From the NCBI GenBank assembly GCA_963920765.1, contig OY987245.1:18244727-18308726 (forward strand): a DNA stretch of 64,000 bases, given 5' to 3'. The stretch is from Ulota crispa. Taxonomy: Eukaryota; Streptophyta; Bryopsida; Orthotrichales; Orthotrichaceae. The notes under the pieces are model-generated. The model was given only the letters and a program-made list of their open reading frames with translations, had not been told where the DNA came from and ran no database searches. The position numbers were made by a program, and so were the translations under genes. This document shows positions 46,587 through 57,905 of this stretch, piece after piece (the stretch's first letter is position 1; each line of letters opens with the position of its first letter).

Positions 46587-47570
46587 TAGTAACTTTCAAA
46601 AAAATTGCAAAAAACAAATTTTCAAGGGGCTTGACATCAATAATGAAGCTGTAGAAAATCAAACTAGCCTTATTCAATATGTAAACCATGTGAAATCCAA
46701 TTATCTCAAGAGTTGCATGAGCCTCCAAATAGCCAAGTCATGGGTCAACTTAGGGCATCACCACCCGGCCCCCAAAAATTGGCATACTTTGGGCTTGCAG
46801 ACAAGAGGGGCCATCGGATTTGGTGGTCAGGGGCCACTATCATGGCATGAGGCCAAGGAGCCTTGGCCCCCATTGGCTCCCTTTTTTTGTGCTCAAAAAG
46901 AAAAAATTGTGAGCTAATCACGTTAGAGGAGAAAGGTGTGCCTCTTGTCTCATTAGGGTTTGAAGACCAAGAGGGTGACTTGAAAATAAGGCAAATGTTG
47001 AGGCCATGGCAAGTTTTGGGGTCACCCTTTCCAAAAGGTCATCTGTTTTTGAGGTTGGGTAGGATTCTTTTTTGGGAGTAGGCTGGCTTCTTTCCAAAAG
47101 GCCATCTGTTTTGTAGAACGGGTGGTGATGCTCTTACTAAGGTAGTTTGCTCTAATTGCAACCCTCACATTTAAAGCGTTCCATAGCTAGTCCAAGAATG
47201 GATATGAGATGGTTCTTGAATGGACCCTTTTTAGACTTAAAAGAAAAGGTGTATTTTATTGCAAGAGCCAATCATACTCCTCTATTCACTTGATCTCTTT
47301 ACAAGTTGCAAGGGGATGCTTTATGGGAGACCTAGAGTCACAGATAGATGTCTACTACAAAAATCTTTGAAAATTCATCAACAATTCAATAATGCTTCAA
47401 AAATATGAAAAAAATTCTGTTACATTTAGCATCCATTTTTCTTTGACAAATAATTAGGCATAAATCTTCATGTCTTGAAGAGCGCATGAAAATCCAGAAC
47501 AGCCTTTAAAGTGACGGTTTTAGAGCGACTACCTTATGGCAAGGTAGCCTAAACCTAAATGCAATATTCA
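46587..47570 (+). repeat. Dispersed repeat family member split by a Harbinger-like MITE
   Basis: Contains GAGTTGCATGAGCCTCCAAA and, after the insert at 46752-47133, the 390-bp block shared with 41672-42060. It ends CCTAAATGCAATATTCAGTA. Confidence 0.5.
46749..47136. mobile_element. PIF/Harbinger-like MITE, TTA duplication
   Basis: GGGCATCACCACCCG at 46752 mirrors CGGGTGGTGATGCTC ending 47133, with direct TTA on both sides. The interior is GC-richer, with AAAAGGTCATCTGTTTT and AAAAGGCCATCTGTTTT duplicated near its right end. The frames inside (46690-47081) are not convincing genes. Confidence 0.7.
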
Positions 47571-47577
47571 GTATAGG

Positions 47578-47580
<3 letters not shown>

Positions 47581-47623
<43 letters not shown>

Positions 47624-47657
47624 GTATATACATATATATATATAAATATATAAATAT
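47581..47657. repeat. (TA)n microsatellite
   Basis: Interrupted TA dinucleotide tract with CATATG and AAATATAAATATG variants. Confidence 0.9.
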
Positions 47658-48970
47658 GAATGCCCAACCTTTAAAATCATGGTGAATTTTTGCCAGGATC
47701 TTACCTTGATGAGGACTTGGCAAATACTACTTGTGTTTCTCAGGGCCTAAATCTCTACAAAATCGCTAGGATCTCATCAAGGCCCAAGCCTCAATCGTCG
47801 GCGCAGCTGATCGCGAGGGCTGACGTGGGCCTGTAGTGGCAAATAGGCTAGACATCTCATCGCCTTTTCCGCATAGTTGCTGAGCATCAGTTGCCATTTA
47901 CCTTTAGGGTTTAGGGGTTAAATCTTCCTTTGCTTTCACTTGAATTGCTAAACTTTCGCGTGCTGCGTCATTGCTCTTGCCACTTCCCGCGCGCTGCAAT
48001 GCGACGCATGCCACTTCCCGCGCTTTGATCTCCTGCAATAGCTAGAACCCACAAGCACAGAACTTGTGTTAGTTTCAATTCCAAAGTCTTAGCTCCTCCG
48101 CGCCATTGCGTGGCCGTGAACTTTGCAGAATTTTGGTTTCACCTGTAGGTTTCCACCATCTGCGGTTTTAGGCTTGCAGAATTAGCTTCAGACATTATTT
48201 TTTGGTGTGCTTCCTTCATGTCTGTTGGCGCCCCTTGTTGTTCTTCCAATGTGGAGTTCTAAGAGAGTAGGAAAGTACTGAGATTAGGTTTCAGGTGCGT
48301 CTCATGCAACATGTGGTACTACAAAGTTTGACATTCTATTCTAATTTTGCAGGCAAGTAATTTTGTAATTCATACGTTAGGCTTGCATTTTTAGTCTATC
48401 CTGCTTCTATTTTGTTTTGGGGTTCCTTTGATTGTAGGAAGTTCTAGGGTAATTTTAATACTAGGCAGTTTAAGATTCAGGGTTTCAGAATTTCATAGGT
48501 ATTGAATTATTTGCTTTCCTTCCCCTGAAGATGTTGCTGTGTGAGTTTTCTTGGTGCATCTAGGGTTTTCTGGTTCGTAGGCTATCTAGCTTTGTTGATT
48601 TAGTTTGCTGGTCTTTTTAATTGGTTGTTTTAGGTGATTTAGTGTTTGGGTTTTATCTGGTACTTGCTGTTGTGGTTGTTTGCTTGGCGGGTAGGGTGTG
48701 TAGGAGCGCCAATGTTGCTGGACATCTGGAGCGCTGGAGCGCTGAGCGATGATGTGCTATAACATGCGTCCGCAAGTTGGAAAGAGGAGTGGCAATTCAA
48801 GTATAAATTTTTGAAATTCAGGGAGTAATCTCACCTTCTACCATTTCTTTGTGTAAGTTGTTGCATTCTTCTTGTCTTTTGAGTTCCTGTAGTTCTTTAG
48901 CGATCACAGAATGACAAGACCTAGCAAAACTTAGTGCATGCTACAGAAATTCTTGTATGACAATTGAGTT
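47658..48970 (+). other. GC-richer leader region of the hAT-like gene
   Basis: Composition changes sharply from the AT-rich MITE zone. The sequence is T/G-rich and intron-like, and probably forms the 5' untranslated part of the hAT element. TTTAGGGTTTAGGGG with TTAA at 47918-47921 looks like an isolated TTAA-family end, but no left partner was found. Confidence 0.35.
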
Positions 48971-51482
48971 TTGGATGGTGATGCGGGGACTTTTGAAGTT
49001 CAATTGGAGGTTAGATCCGCCTCGGTAGAGGAAATAGTGGATTTATCTGCTTCTAGCTTACCGTTACAATCACCAAAGACTGCAGTTTCAATTGAGTCTG
49101 TAGGCACTTCTGTTACCTTTGATGTCGAGAGTGTCCGTTCAGTTCTTGCTCCTTCTGATGTCCAGATTGTTTGTTCAATTCTTGCTCCGCGTGGTGTTGA
49201 TCTTGCTTGTGGTGTCAATGAGTTCAGTTCCTGCTCCGCGTGGTGTCAATCTTGCTTGTGGTGTTGATCTCATCCATTCAGTTTCTGGTCTGCAGCCGAA
49301 GAGGAAAAAAGCGTATGAAGTCAACCGTCACTTCTAAGACTCTTGGGCTACCAAGCTGCCGTGGACAGAGGCCGTGCTAGGAGTCGATGGGTTGGTAATC
49401 CAAGTCCGCTGTAAAGTTTGTTATAATGTTGAAGGGAGAGAGAAATTGTTAGTCCCAAAAATTGACTCTCTCTAGAAACATGCAGGTAGACGACAGGCAG
49501 TGTGTGATGTTGGTAAGATAAAGAGGGGGGAACATTACTACTTAGGTACCAACCAACATATGAAAAACGAATGGGTGTTTTTTGCCAAAGGGGGGGACAT
49601 CGTACTGCAGAAGGTGGCGCAAGGAGCAGTGCAAGAGCGGAGGAAGAAGCTTGTTCAATTTTGGGTGCTTTTCCAAGTGCTTATGCAAAGACAACCAATG
49701 GTAGACTACGTGGCCATGCAAGGGTTGCTGCAACAGCTTAACGCCCCAAACTTGCCTCGCAAGCACTAGACAAAACCGTCAGGATGGGAGATGGCCGATG
49801 CCATGGGCAAGGTTGGTTTAGACCATGTGAAGGCTAACTTACAGAAAGCCAACTTTATCTCCATAACAACGGACAAGGTCACATCCATCGATAACCAGCT
49901 TTGGTTATTGATTCATGTGTATGTACCTTCTCTATTCGGGAGACAATCAATGTTGTTGTCCTTGGAACAAGTACTGAACGGGTCCAATGCCACTAGCCTT
50001 CTTCAAATGATTCACTCTGCACTTTGTACCGGTGGAGGGCTGACAGACAAGTAGATTGGGCAAAAGCTCATTTCTTTCGGGGCAGACAGTGCTGTTGTTT
50101 TCTAGGGTTGCTGTTCCGGCGTGACCCAGCAGCTCATCGAAAGGTATGCCCCTTATACCATGGACATACATTGTATGGCCCATAGGACCAATTTGGCAGT
50201 TGAAGCTTTATCGAATGTGCCGATGGTCCACAAACTAGAAAGCTTGTGCACACAATTGCACTCATATTTCTCAAGCTCTCCTAAACGCCATCTGGAGTTC
50301 ACAAAACTTGCTGAGATTGTTGAGACCGCAGGATTGAAGATCCTCAGCAGGGTGTCAACAAGATGGATTTCACTTTTGGAGCCCTTCAAGCGTATTTTGT
50401 TAAACAATAAAACCCTAATTGTCAAGTTCAGTGAAGACAGCAACCAAGAAAGTACTGCTAAACGGAACTTGTCTTTACTTTGCAATGTGACCACCTTGTT
50501 GGCTCTCCCTTGCGTTTATCCATGGCTAGAATGCATCCAGTCTTTGATAAAGTTTGCTCAGTCTAGATCTGCATTTGTGTCAGATTACGTTGCTGCTATA
50601 AAGATTTGTCAGGCAAAATTGTTTGCAATTTATTGTGATGCAACAACAACTTATCAGGCTACCCATTTCCAGCAGTTTTTGGACATGATTAATGATCACT
50701 CTCATACCATTACGCAGGATTGGATTACTAATTTAAACGATGGCAACAAGAGCCTATCTTTTTGAATTAATGACCACTCTTATGCAGCCCATCGGATAGA
50801 TTGCTACACAGGAGCTCATTTACCAAACAACAGGGCTAACTTTGAGGCAGCCATTGCCTCGGTAAAAGGACAGTGTATTGCTGCAACTGAATTGTTCATC
50901 GACAAGCTCACTTATCGATTCCTTCATTTAGAGCTAATAAAGGCTCTTGGTATTGTCTTTCCCCAATATTGGCTGAATCCACGTGCTGATGATTTGTTCC
51001 CCCTACATCTCCAGGTTATCAAAGATTGGTTTTGTGGTGCAAAATCAACTCGTGTGGGGAAAGCTGTAGTGAGACAATTTTCTGGCCTCCTAGATGCTTG
51101 TGAACTAGGTTTGCAAACCAACCTTTTCAAGATGATGATGAAAAGTCAATCTTCGTATGCAATGGAGCCTCTTTTTACGGTTAATCGAGTTATTAAATTG
51201 TGGCAGAAGCTGGGATGTAATGCGCTGCTCCTAAATAAAATTGGAGAGTACATGAAGCTTGTAGAGATTGCCATTACAGCTATCCTTGGGAGTGTTGAAG
51301 ATGAAAGAATCTTCTCCACTCTTAGCTTTTGTAAATGCAGGCTGAGAAACCACTTGCAAGGGCACTTGAGTACAGTGGTAACTATGTACTCACATCCGTT
51401 CTATTCTATGGAATCATTTCCCTATCACGAGGCATTTGACACTTGGCAAGAGGCTGAATCAAGAGTTGAGGCAGAACGATAA
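48971..51482 (+). pseudogene. hAT-superfamily transposase gene, inactivated
   Basis: One frame (from about 49220) runs to 51482 through six stops: TAA 49335, TAG 49473, 49767, 50052, 50103 and TGA 50763. The N-terminal part (48971-49260) is in another frame, with the shift inside a tandem repeat. Domains in order: a zinc-finger-like segment with CKVC near 49415 and KHAGRRQA after the 49473 stop; an RNase H-like core with ISITTDKVTS near 49860 and SFGADSAVVF near 50075 (two candidate acidic residues); the conserved CMAHRTNLAVEAL at about 50175; RWISLLEPFK; and the C-terminal hAT dimerisation segment ILGSVEDERIFSTLSFCKCR near 51270. Most stops fit C-to-T changes at CAA, CAG, CGA or TGG codons. 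Element TIRs were not located. It could be a dead transposon or a dead domesticated gene. Confidence 0.8.
49135..49285. repeat. Degenerate 49-bp tandem repeats
   Basis: CTTGCTCCGCGTGGTGTTGA, CCTGCTCCGCGTGGTGTCAA and a more diverged CTTGCTCCTTCTGATGTCCA head three units. The 49-bp step is not a multiple of three and moves APRGVDLACG from one frame to the next. Confidence 0.7.
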
Positions 51483-52031
51483 TCTGCCGTCTCCATAACT
51501 GCCGCAAGTTTGGTGCTTTGATGTTGCTCTCATGTGATTTACTGACTGGGAAGGGGGGGTGGGGTTCCGTGCTGCAACGGGCAAGCTCATGTGAACAGGG
51601 TTTGAATCCCCACGGAACACTTGCATGTGTTTGATTTCAGGTTCTGTTGTATAATTGTATTTCTTGTTAGTGAGGTTGTTGTAAGACATATAAAACTTGT
51701 TAGGTGTTCAAATTTTTGATTGTGATTGTTGTACTACGTATAAACAGGAATTGTGAAGGGAGTTTCAAGTTTGTCGCCAAAAACAAATGTAAACTTCAAA
51801 ACATGTTGCCAGTACCCCCAAAACATACTAGAGGAGGTAGACAATTTTTTTACATCTGCCCAAGTAGAGTAGCCAATGCAATCGTAACTACCGCTGGCTG
51901 AAGTGGCCATTATCTTATTACCAAAAAATTCCTGAAGCCAAAGCTATAAAATTTTCCGAAAAAATATCGCCATACTGGCTCAGCCGTGAATAGGTGTGGT
52001 GCAAGTTGCTCTACCTCCAGAAAAATGGATT
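51483..52031. other. 3' flank of the hAT-like gene with a tRNA-like word
   Basis: GGTTTGAATCCCC at about 51599 is close to a B-box, with an A-box-like TGCTGCAACGGG about 25 bases before it. Too little for a tRNA call; a SINE remnant is possible. Nothing else seen. Confidence 0.25.
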
Positions 52032-52957
52032 TTAACCCCTAAAGGACCATTGTCCCTTTGGGGGACAAATGGGATTTTGGGCAGGTACCTATGGCCTCAA
52101 TTTTTGTCCTAATTTTTTGAAACTTTTTTTGAAGATAGAGAAACACATTAGCTTTTGGGGAATATAATTTTTATTCCAATTGATGCCAGGGAGCAAAAGT
52201 TATACCCAAATAAGCACAAATTTGGGGACTAGGGGCAATAAAAAATTTCTTATAAAAATTTGAAAAAAAAGTTCAATTTTTTTTCTCATAGATTACATCT
52301 TTATCTACTTTTGGAGCTTTGATTCATTCCATTTGGATTAGTTATGAGAAAGTTATGGACAATCTTGTTTTTTGGGCAATTCAAGCATCTTCTTGAAAAA
52401 ATAACTTATAAACTTCATTTTTGAATGCAGCTTTAACATTTTTTCAAAAAAATTTGTCGGAGAGGGTGAAGTTTGCTTCTAGAACAATCTCACCATTGGG
52501 ATTATTGCGTTTCAATTCCATTGCAAGGTTATTAGCAATTTAAGTTTTTCTTCAATCTCATACCTTCCTCTACCTAATGTTTTTTTAAAGAATGAAAATT
52601 AAGTATTCTTTTTTGAAATTTTTTCCCAAGATTCCCAACTCAACTTCCCACCATGCAAAAATAGAATTCCAAACTTTGTGGTGTGAAAATTTTAAGTTAA
52701 AAATGTTCAAAGTTAAAAAATTTAGTCAAACAAGGTGCAAAAATAGTTGTTTATTACTTTTTAAATGCAAATGTCTTCCAAACCGTGCGGTCAAAGTTCT
52801 TGAGTTTTGTATGACACATTCCTATAATAGTCTAGTACAAGATCCTACGGTCAAATATGCAAAATGCCTGATTTTCAAAAAATTCACTCTTTGCCATAAA
52901 GGTGGGAGTTTTGAGTGTCTTTTGACAAAATAAAGGCCATGGTCCTTTAGGGGTTAA
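52032..52957 (+). mobile_element. TTAA-family element, subfamily A, 918 bp
   Basis: The cleanest copy. TTAA on both sides (52032-52035, 52954-52957). Ends CCCCTAAAGGACCA and TGGTCCTTTAGGGG are 14-bp TIRs. Palindrome TTGTCCC-TTTGG-GGGACAA starts 14 bases in. Non-coding. Confidence 0.9.
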
Positions 52958-53305
52958 AGGCTGTATATGCGACTTCCAAATGCTGGTAGGACCGGTGTAT
53001 ATTTCGAAAAGGATAGATCGTCCCTTGAGGTTTCATGAAAGCTCTTTACCACATTAATGACAAGCCTGATTCGATAGATAACTTTAGTTCATTAATCGAT
53101 GTCAACTGGCTACGACTCCTAGGCTGGTGCTTTTCTTCGCTGTACCGGTCGCTTTTTATATCGGGTTGGCAGCAGCCGTTGAAGCATCCACCATTCCGCC
53201 TGGTTGCCAAACAAATTGAGAGCCAGTTCGCACTAGGTCCCATGTCCCATCTGTGCAAGTCCTACCTCAACGCAAAATCCCAATTTTGTTGGCCTTTGTT
53301 GCCTT
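52958..53305. other. Low-copy stretch, no supported gene
   Basis: A plus frame at 53035-53340 starts MKALYHINDKPDS but runs into the adjacent CACTA MITE, and a minus frame overlaps it. No domain recognised. Confidence 0.25.
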
Positions 53306-53456
53306 ATTCACTAGTAAAAAAACAGGTCCTAAATGACTAAGTGACAATGATTGCAATGACTATACAACAACTACAAAATGACTGTAAAATGCCTGTACAG
53401 TCATGGTTTAGTCATTGTCACTCCGTCATTTAGGACCTGTTTTTTTACTTGTGATT
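53306..53456. mobile_element. CACTA-type hairpin MITE, 145 bp, ATT duplication
   Basis: CACTAGTAAAAAAACAGGTC at 53309 mirrors GACCTGTTTTTTTACTTGTG ending 53453. Direct ATT on both sides is the 3-bp duplication expected for CACTA. Complementarity continues through CTAAATGAC and AGTGACAATGA. Confidence 0.8.
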
Positions 53457-53797
53457 GAAGGCAAAAAAGAATATTAAAGAAAACTATGATAATTCTACGT
53501 AAGAACATGTGCATTCCTGATGCTCAACTCTCCAATGTCCTACCCTTGCACTCAAATAGGTATAAGCAAGCATTGAGCACATATCACGGGGTCATGTGTT
53601 GAGCTTTGGAACTTGGACGTGGAACATGGGACATGGGGACGTAGTATGAACCACCTGTGAGCGTGAGTGACCAGATGCACTGTCTTGTTGAGCTCAGGTG
53701 AGCTTTTCTTGTAGATTTTATTGGAATGATAAATGTACAATTCCCTTGAGCAGTCTTTATCGAACAATGTAGGCGTATGGGTGACCAGATGCATGTC
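53457..53797. other. Low-copy sequence, nothing supported
   Basis: GACCAGATGCA with neighbouring words occurs twice (near 53671 and 53783). No gene seen. Confidence 0.25.
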
Positions 53798-54650
53798 CTG
53801 CAGTGCTCAGGGGCCAGGGCCAGTTTCCATGGGGACCGGAAGTGGAGGGGGCCTCTAGGCCAGGCCTCTGTAATCTACGTTTTCTAAAAAAAATAGATGC
53901 ACAAATTAACAAATTAACTTTCAGCTTAATGCTCAAATTAAGCTGATTTTCCCTTACAAACTATGGATACACCAATGTGCCGTAAAGTTTTGGCACAATT
54001 GGACGAGCAAACCATTGCCAATATTGAGCAAGAATTTTGTGCCCTCAAGGTTGCCTATTTGAGTGAACTAGCCTTGATTGTATCATTGGATGGTTGCGAC
54101 AACATTGCAACTTTGTTCTATGAAGCTCGGAAGATTGTTGAAAGCTACTTTGAGTCACTATGCAACTTTTATGGAGGCATACCCACCATGTTCCCTAATA
54201 TGACTATAGTTGAATTTGACTTCTCTGATCTTAAACTTTTGAAGGATGAGCATTGTAAATTGTTGACTAACCTCTCGCTTGATGGGGTATTACAATGCAA
54301 GCAATTCCATACCTTGTCACAATTAATTTGATATCCAATATGCGCTTAATAAAGTTAAGCTTGTTAATTTATGACAAAAACAGAAATTAACTTTCACGAT
54401 ATGCATAAATTAGCTTAATTTGTTAATTTATGACAATACGTGAATTAGAGAGGCTTGCTCTAGGCTAACCCAGGCAGAGTCAAGGAAAAATTTTGAAATC
54501 TTTGTCGGCCATAGAATTTAGAAAAGAACCTCCATTCAAGGGTCCAAGCCTCCAGGATTGCAAGTTAACTTTTGCAAAATCAGAGGCTTGAGGTCCAGCC
54601 CGGACCCTTGTAGCCCCCCCCCCCCATGGAAACTAGCTCTCAGGTGATGC
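53798..54650 (+). mobile_element. Probable internally deleted hAT element
   Basis: GGCCAGTTTCCATGGGG at the left mirrors CCCCATGGAAACTAGC at the right. Inner inverted words AAATTAACAAATTAAC and TAGCTTAATTTGTTAATT flank a 122-codon frame that looks like a hAT C-terminal fragment. A 13-C run lies at 54614-54626. The terminal bases and duplication are unclear. Confidence 0.4.
53963..54331 (+). pseudogene. C-terminal fragment of a hAT-like transposase
   Basis: Open from ATG 53963 for 122 codons. The pattern IPTMFPNMTIVEFDFS followed by LLTNLSLDGVLQCKQFHTL resembles the end of hAT transposases (an E-x-DFS motif, then a conserved Leu/Glu-rich dimerisation stretch). The catalytic core and DNA-binding domain are absent, so it is a remnant inside a deleted element. 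The assignment rests on motif memory only. Confidence 0.4.
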
Positions 54651-54942
54651 TTCGGGAGGGTTTTTTGGATAGAGCATGCTTGGAATTTTTGTACTGTAGC
54701 CTCCAACAAGTTCTCGGGTTCTGAAACCAATTCCTCCTATTTTTGGTTTGTTGTTTAATTAACTTTTCATTAAGTATACACAATATCATGTTCAAAGTTA
54801 CAAACTTAGTCACAATGTATGAATCAAATAGCAAAATCTGATTATCATAGAGAAATATCTATTTTACAAAATTTGGGCAAATCACATATGGGATCACATA
54901 TCACATTGAAACCTTTGTAAATCAAATTTTGTTACTTAAGGG

Positions 54943-55240
54943 GATCTTTTTTGGCATAGAAGATGTGCATATGGATGTTTGCTACATACCCATGCAATCA
55001 AATATCAAAAATTCATCAACAATATTTTTCAATTAATTATCATGTAAAACCATAAAGTTTTCATACAAAATAAGTCAACAAAAATGGGGATTTGATTTTG
55101 AATAATCAAAATTTGGTATACTTGTTTGAGATTGCATAAGAATCAAAATTCTATGATTCAAAACAACAAAATACCAACTATACTTTATGTCAACAAAGTT
55201 CTTTGAATGACAAAACACAATATTTGAGGACTTATTGGAG
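54943..55240. repeat. Diverged single arm of the 15.3-kb foldback family
   Basis: GAAGATGTGCATATGGATG, ACCCATGCAATCA and AAAAATTCATCAACAATATTT parallel the right arm at 15912-16130. No mirrored partner here. Confidence 0.5.
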
Positions 55241-55257
55241 GGCACTATATAGTCAGA

Positions 55258-55594
55258 TAGGAGGTTCTAAAATGGAGCATTTAAAGGCTGAAATTGAATT
55301 TTGGGGAGGTGAAGCTATTTGAAATATTTTTGGTAAATTTTCCTTGAAAGACAAGAAGATTTGGCATCTAACTTAAGTTGTTTCATAATTTTTGGAGCTT
55401 TGTGGAATTAGTTATGAAATTTTGAAGTGGAAAGGTCATAGGTCTCTAAAGTGGTGCACCTCCTCAAATGTACATTGCTTGTACATTGTTGAAGGACTAT
55501 GAAAAATAACATGTACAAATTGAGTTTGTTTGAGGAGGTGTTCCATATTAGAGCATGCACTATTTTAGAGCTTGCACCATTTTAGAACCTCCTA
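55258..55594. mobile_element. 337-bp TIR MITE (TAGGAGGTTCTAAAAT family)
   Basis: TAGGAGGTTCTAAAATGG mirrors CCATTTTAGAACCTCCTA. Relative of 12488-12618. Confidence 0.7.
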
Positions 55595-55684
55595 CCTTAC
55601 CTGAAAAAAAGTAGACGTAACCCTTATTATGACGTTTAAAGAAGTTTGTATAAAGTAGAATATGAGTGGCATTTTATTGTCGCA

Positions 55685-55836
55685 TAAGGGAACCCTCCCA
55701 TATCCAATCCTTCTCAATTTTGACCCCTTTGTACCCAGGGTGTTCATTTCAAAATGAAATGAACACCCTCCTAGGTACATAGGGCCAGAATTGGGGAAGG
55801 GTTGGTAAAGGATTAGGTATGGGGAGGGTTACCTTA
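55685..55836. mobile_element. 152-bp palindromic MITE
   Basis: TAAGGGAACCCTCCCATA mirrors TATGGGGAGGGTTACCTTA, and the centre is a perfect 14-bp arm hairpin (GGGTGTTCATTTCA, AAA, complement) at 55739-55769. Confidence 0.75.
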
Positions 55837-56575
55837 CTTTTGGTGTCTGATTTTTATGCAATTTCAATCAAGCATATATGTAATTTACCCTATTATCACT
55901 ATGTCCCTATTATCACATATTTGTCTTCAAAATTCCATATCTTTTACGGTTTAGTTTCAAATCCAAGTTGACAAGTACTACAAGAAAGGTCTTAGAGTCC
56001 TTTGTGCAACTTTTTTTCGTTTGATCAAAATTTGCAAAAGATAAAGCGTATTAGCTATGAAGACATCAAATAGACATACACTAGAAGAAAACGTGCAAAA
56101 TAAGACTCTATAAACGACTCATTTTTGAGTCATTTAGGATGCAAATGGCTCTTTTACGACTATACAACTGTGTAGTCATGTCCCAGTTCTGGAAAACTTG
56201 TCGTTTAGGACATTCCAGCGATAAGATAGTTCTCATCCGTCTGACACAACTGACACAGTATTAACCTCTCTCTATCATATATATTTTTTCCGGTGGGTCA
56301 TCAAGTAAGTGCCCAAATAAATACTAGATTCTCTACTCACATACAACTATTCATGGGTACGGTTACAATTGCAATACAACTTGTGGTAGGGTCCACTTTC
56401 TTCCAGTTGTTCTGTTCCTATTTGCTAAGAGCAACTTTATGGACATTTATTAACAATTATTTTGTCCCTAAATTACATAACATTCAGATGATTGTGCTAA
56501 TAATAGTTATAGTTGAATTATGGGTTAGTCAAATTTCAGTTGTGTAAGTCATTTATGGGAGTACTCTGAGTTGTA

Positions 56576-56880
56576 TTAGTGTAATTCTGTAGTTGTTATT
56601 GAGTTGTGGTTGAGTCGTAATTGAGAGGCCATTGAGTCGTGGTTGAGTTGTGGTTGAGTGGTGGTTGAATCGTGGTTGAGTTGTAATTGAGTCATAGTTA
56701 AGTCATGATTGAGTTGTAGTTGAGTCATAGCTGAGTCATAGTTGAGTCGTGGTTGAGTCATAGTTGAGTTGTGGTTGAGTCATAGTTGAGTTGTGGTTGA
56801 GTCATAGTTGAGTTGTGGTTGAGTCATAGTTGAATCATGGTTGAGTTGTGGTTGAATTGTAGTTGAGTCGTAGCTTAGTG
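56576..56880. repeat. 11-bp tandem array TTGAGTCATAG/TTGAGTTGTGG
   Basis: About 25 units of an 11-bp word, often alternating between two variants to give a 22-bp higher-order unit. It decays on the right into AGTCATAGT words up to about 57100. It lies in the left subterminal part of the CACTA element. Confidence 0.85.
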
Positions 56881-57604
56881 GTTACCTAATTATCATACAG
56901 TCGTATAATAGTTCTTGTTCAATCATAGCATAGTGATAATCTAGTGTCCACAAAGTCATGGCATAGTCATAATGCTATCATAGTTTAGTCATTAATTAGA
57001 TACTGCAAAGTCATATAGTGATGATCAATGGGTCATGCTATAGTACTACCTCAGTGGCCACTGAGTTGTACTAGAGTCACATTTTATTGGCCACTGAGTA
57101 ACAACAAAGTCATAATTCATTGGACAAGTAGTTATTGCAGAAGTGATTTTGTAATCTCAAATTCATGGTATAGTAGTAACATAGTGAACACTAAGTAATA
57201 TGAGAGTCATGCAGTTGTACTAGTTATTAAATTACAGAATAATAAGACCCTATTTGCTACAAACATATCTTACTTGCCATTGAGTCCTATTAGAGTTGTA
57301 CCTTTCTAGCATTTGAGTTCAATCACACTTCACATGAAATCTAGGAGTTGTCACCTAGTTGTCACCTAGTCGTCACTTACTCCAATATTAATACACACAG
57401 TTACTTCAAAGCATATATCAATTGTATACACCAAATCAAAAAGCTTCATGTATATTAGAAACTCATAGTGCATCTAGTATTTATTAAGCAATCACAGATT
57501 ATAACACATTGTCTCTTGTATCCACTCAACATCATGTACATATGCTTGCAATTCCATATAGACAATGAAAACAAAAGATCAAACTTAGTTACAATGTGGT
57601 ATTG

Positions 57605-57905
57605 CTCGGAGCCAAAAAACCCTAATAAGTGTGCGGAACGAGCAAACTTACAACAAACACGAAGCCAACAAATCTAGAGAAGAGCACGGAGCCAACAAAC
57701 TTTGACAAGTGCGGGGTGCAAGCAAACCTGAGAAGAGCGTAGAGCACGTAAATTTGAGAAAAGCGTGGAGCAAACAAACCTAAAAAGATTGGAGTGCAAA
57801 CAAACCTCAGCAAAGCAAACAAACATGAGAAGAATACAGAGCCAACAAACTTTGACAAGTGCATAATGTCAATAAACCCTCAGAAGAGCACGGGGCTAGC
57901 AGACC
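57605..57905. repeat. Degenerate tandem repeats in the CACTA interior
   Basis: GGAGCCAACAAACTTTGACA near 57689 recurs near 57838, with GCAAACAAACCT and AGAAGAGCACGGAGC words between. Units of roughly 30-50 bp, unequal length. Confidence 0.6.

Noticed and set aside
50153-50494. 113-codon minus-strand frame
   Set aside because: Antisense shadow of the hAT transposase core, whose plus frame carries the conserved motifs.
48971-51482. Stop-codon reassignment as explanation for the interrupted hAT frame
   Set aside because: TAA, TAG and TGA all occur in the frame, whereas the host gene at 27490 and other frames end normally.
51541-51615. tRNA gene near GGTTTGAATCCCC
   Set aside because: No acceptor stem or anticodon arm closes and A-to-B box spacing is short.
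56576-56880. CRISPR-like array
   Set aside because: The 11-bp units are contiguous without spacers and lie inside a CACTA element.
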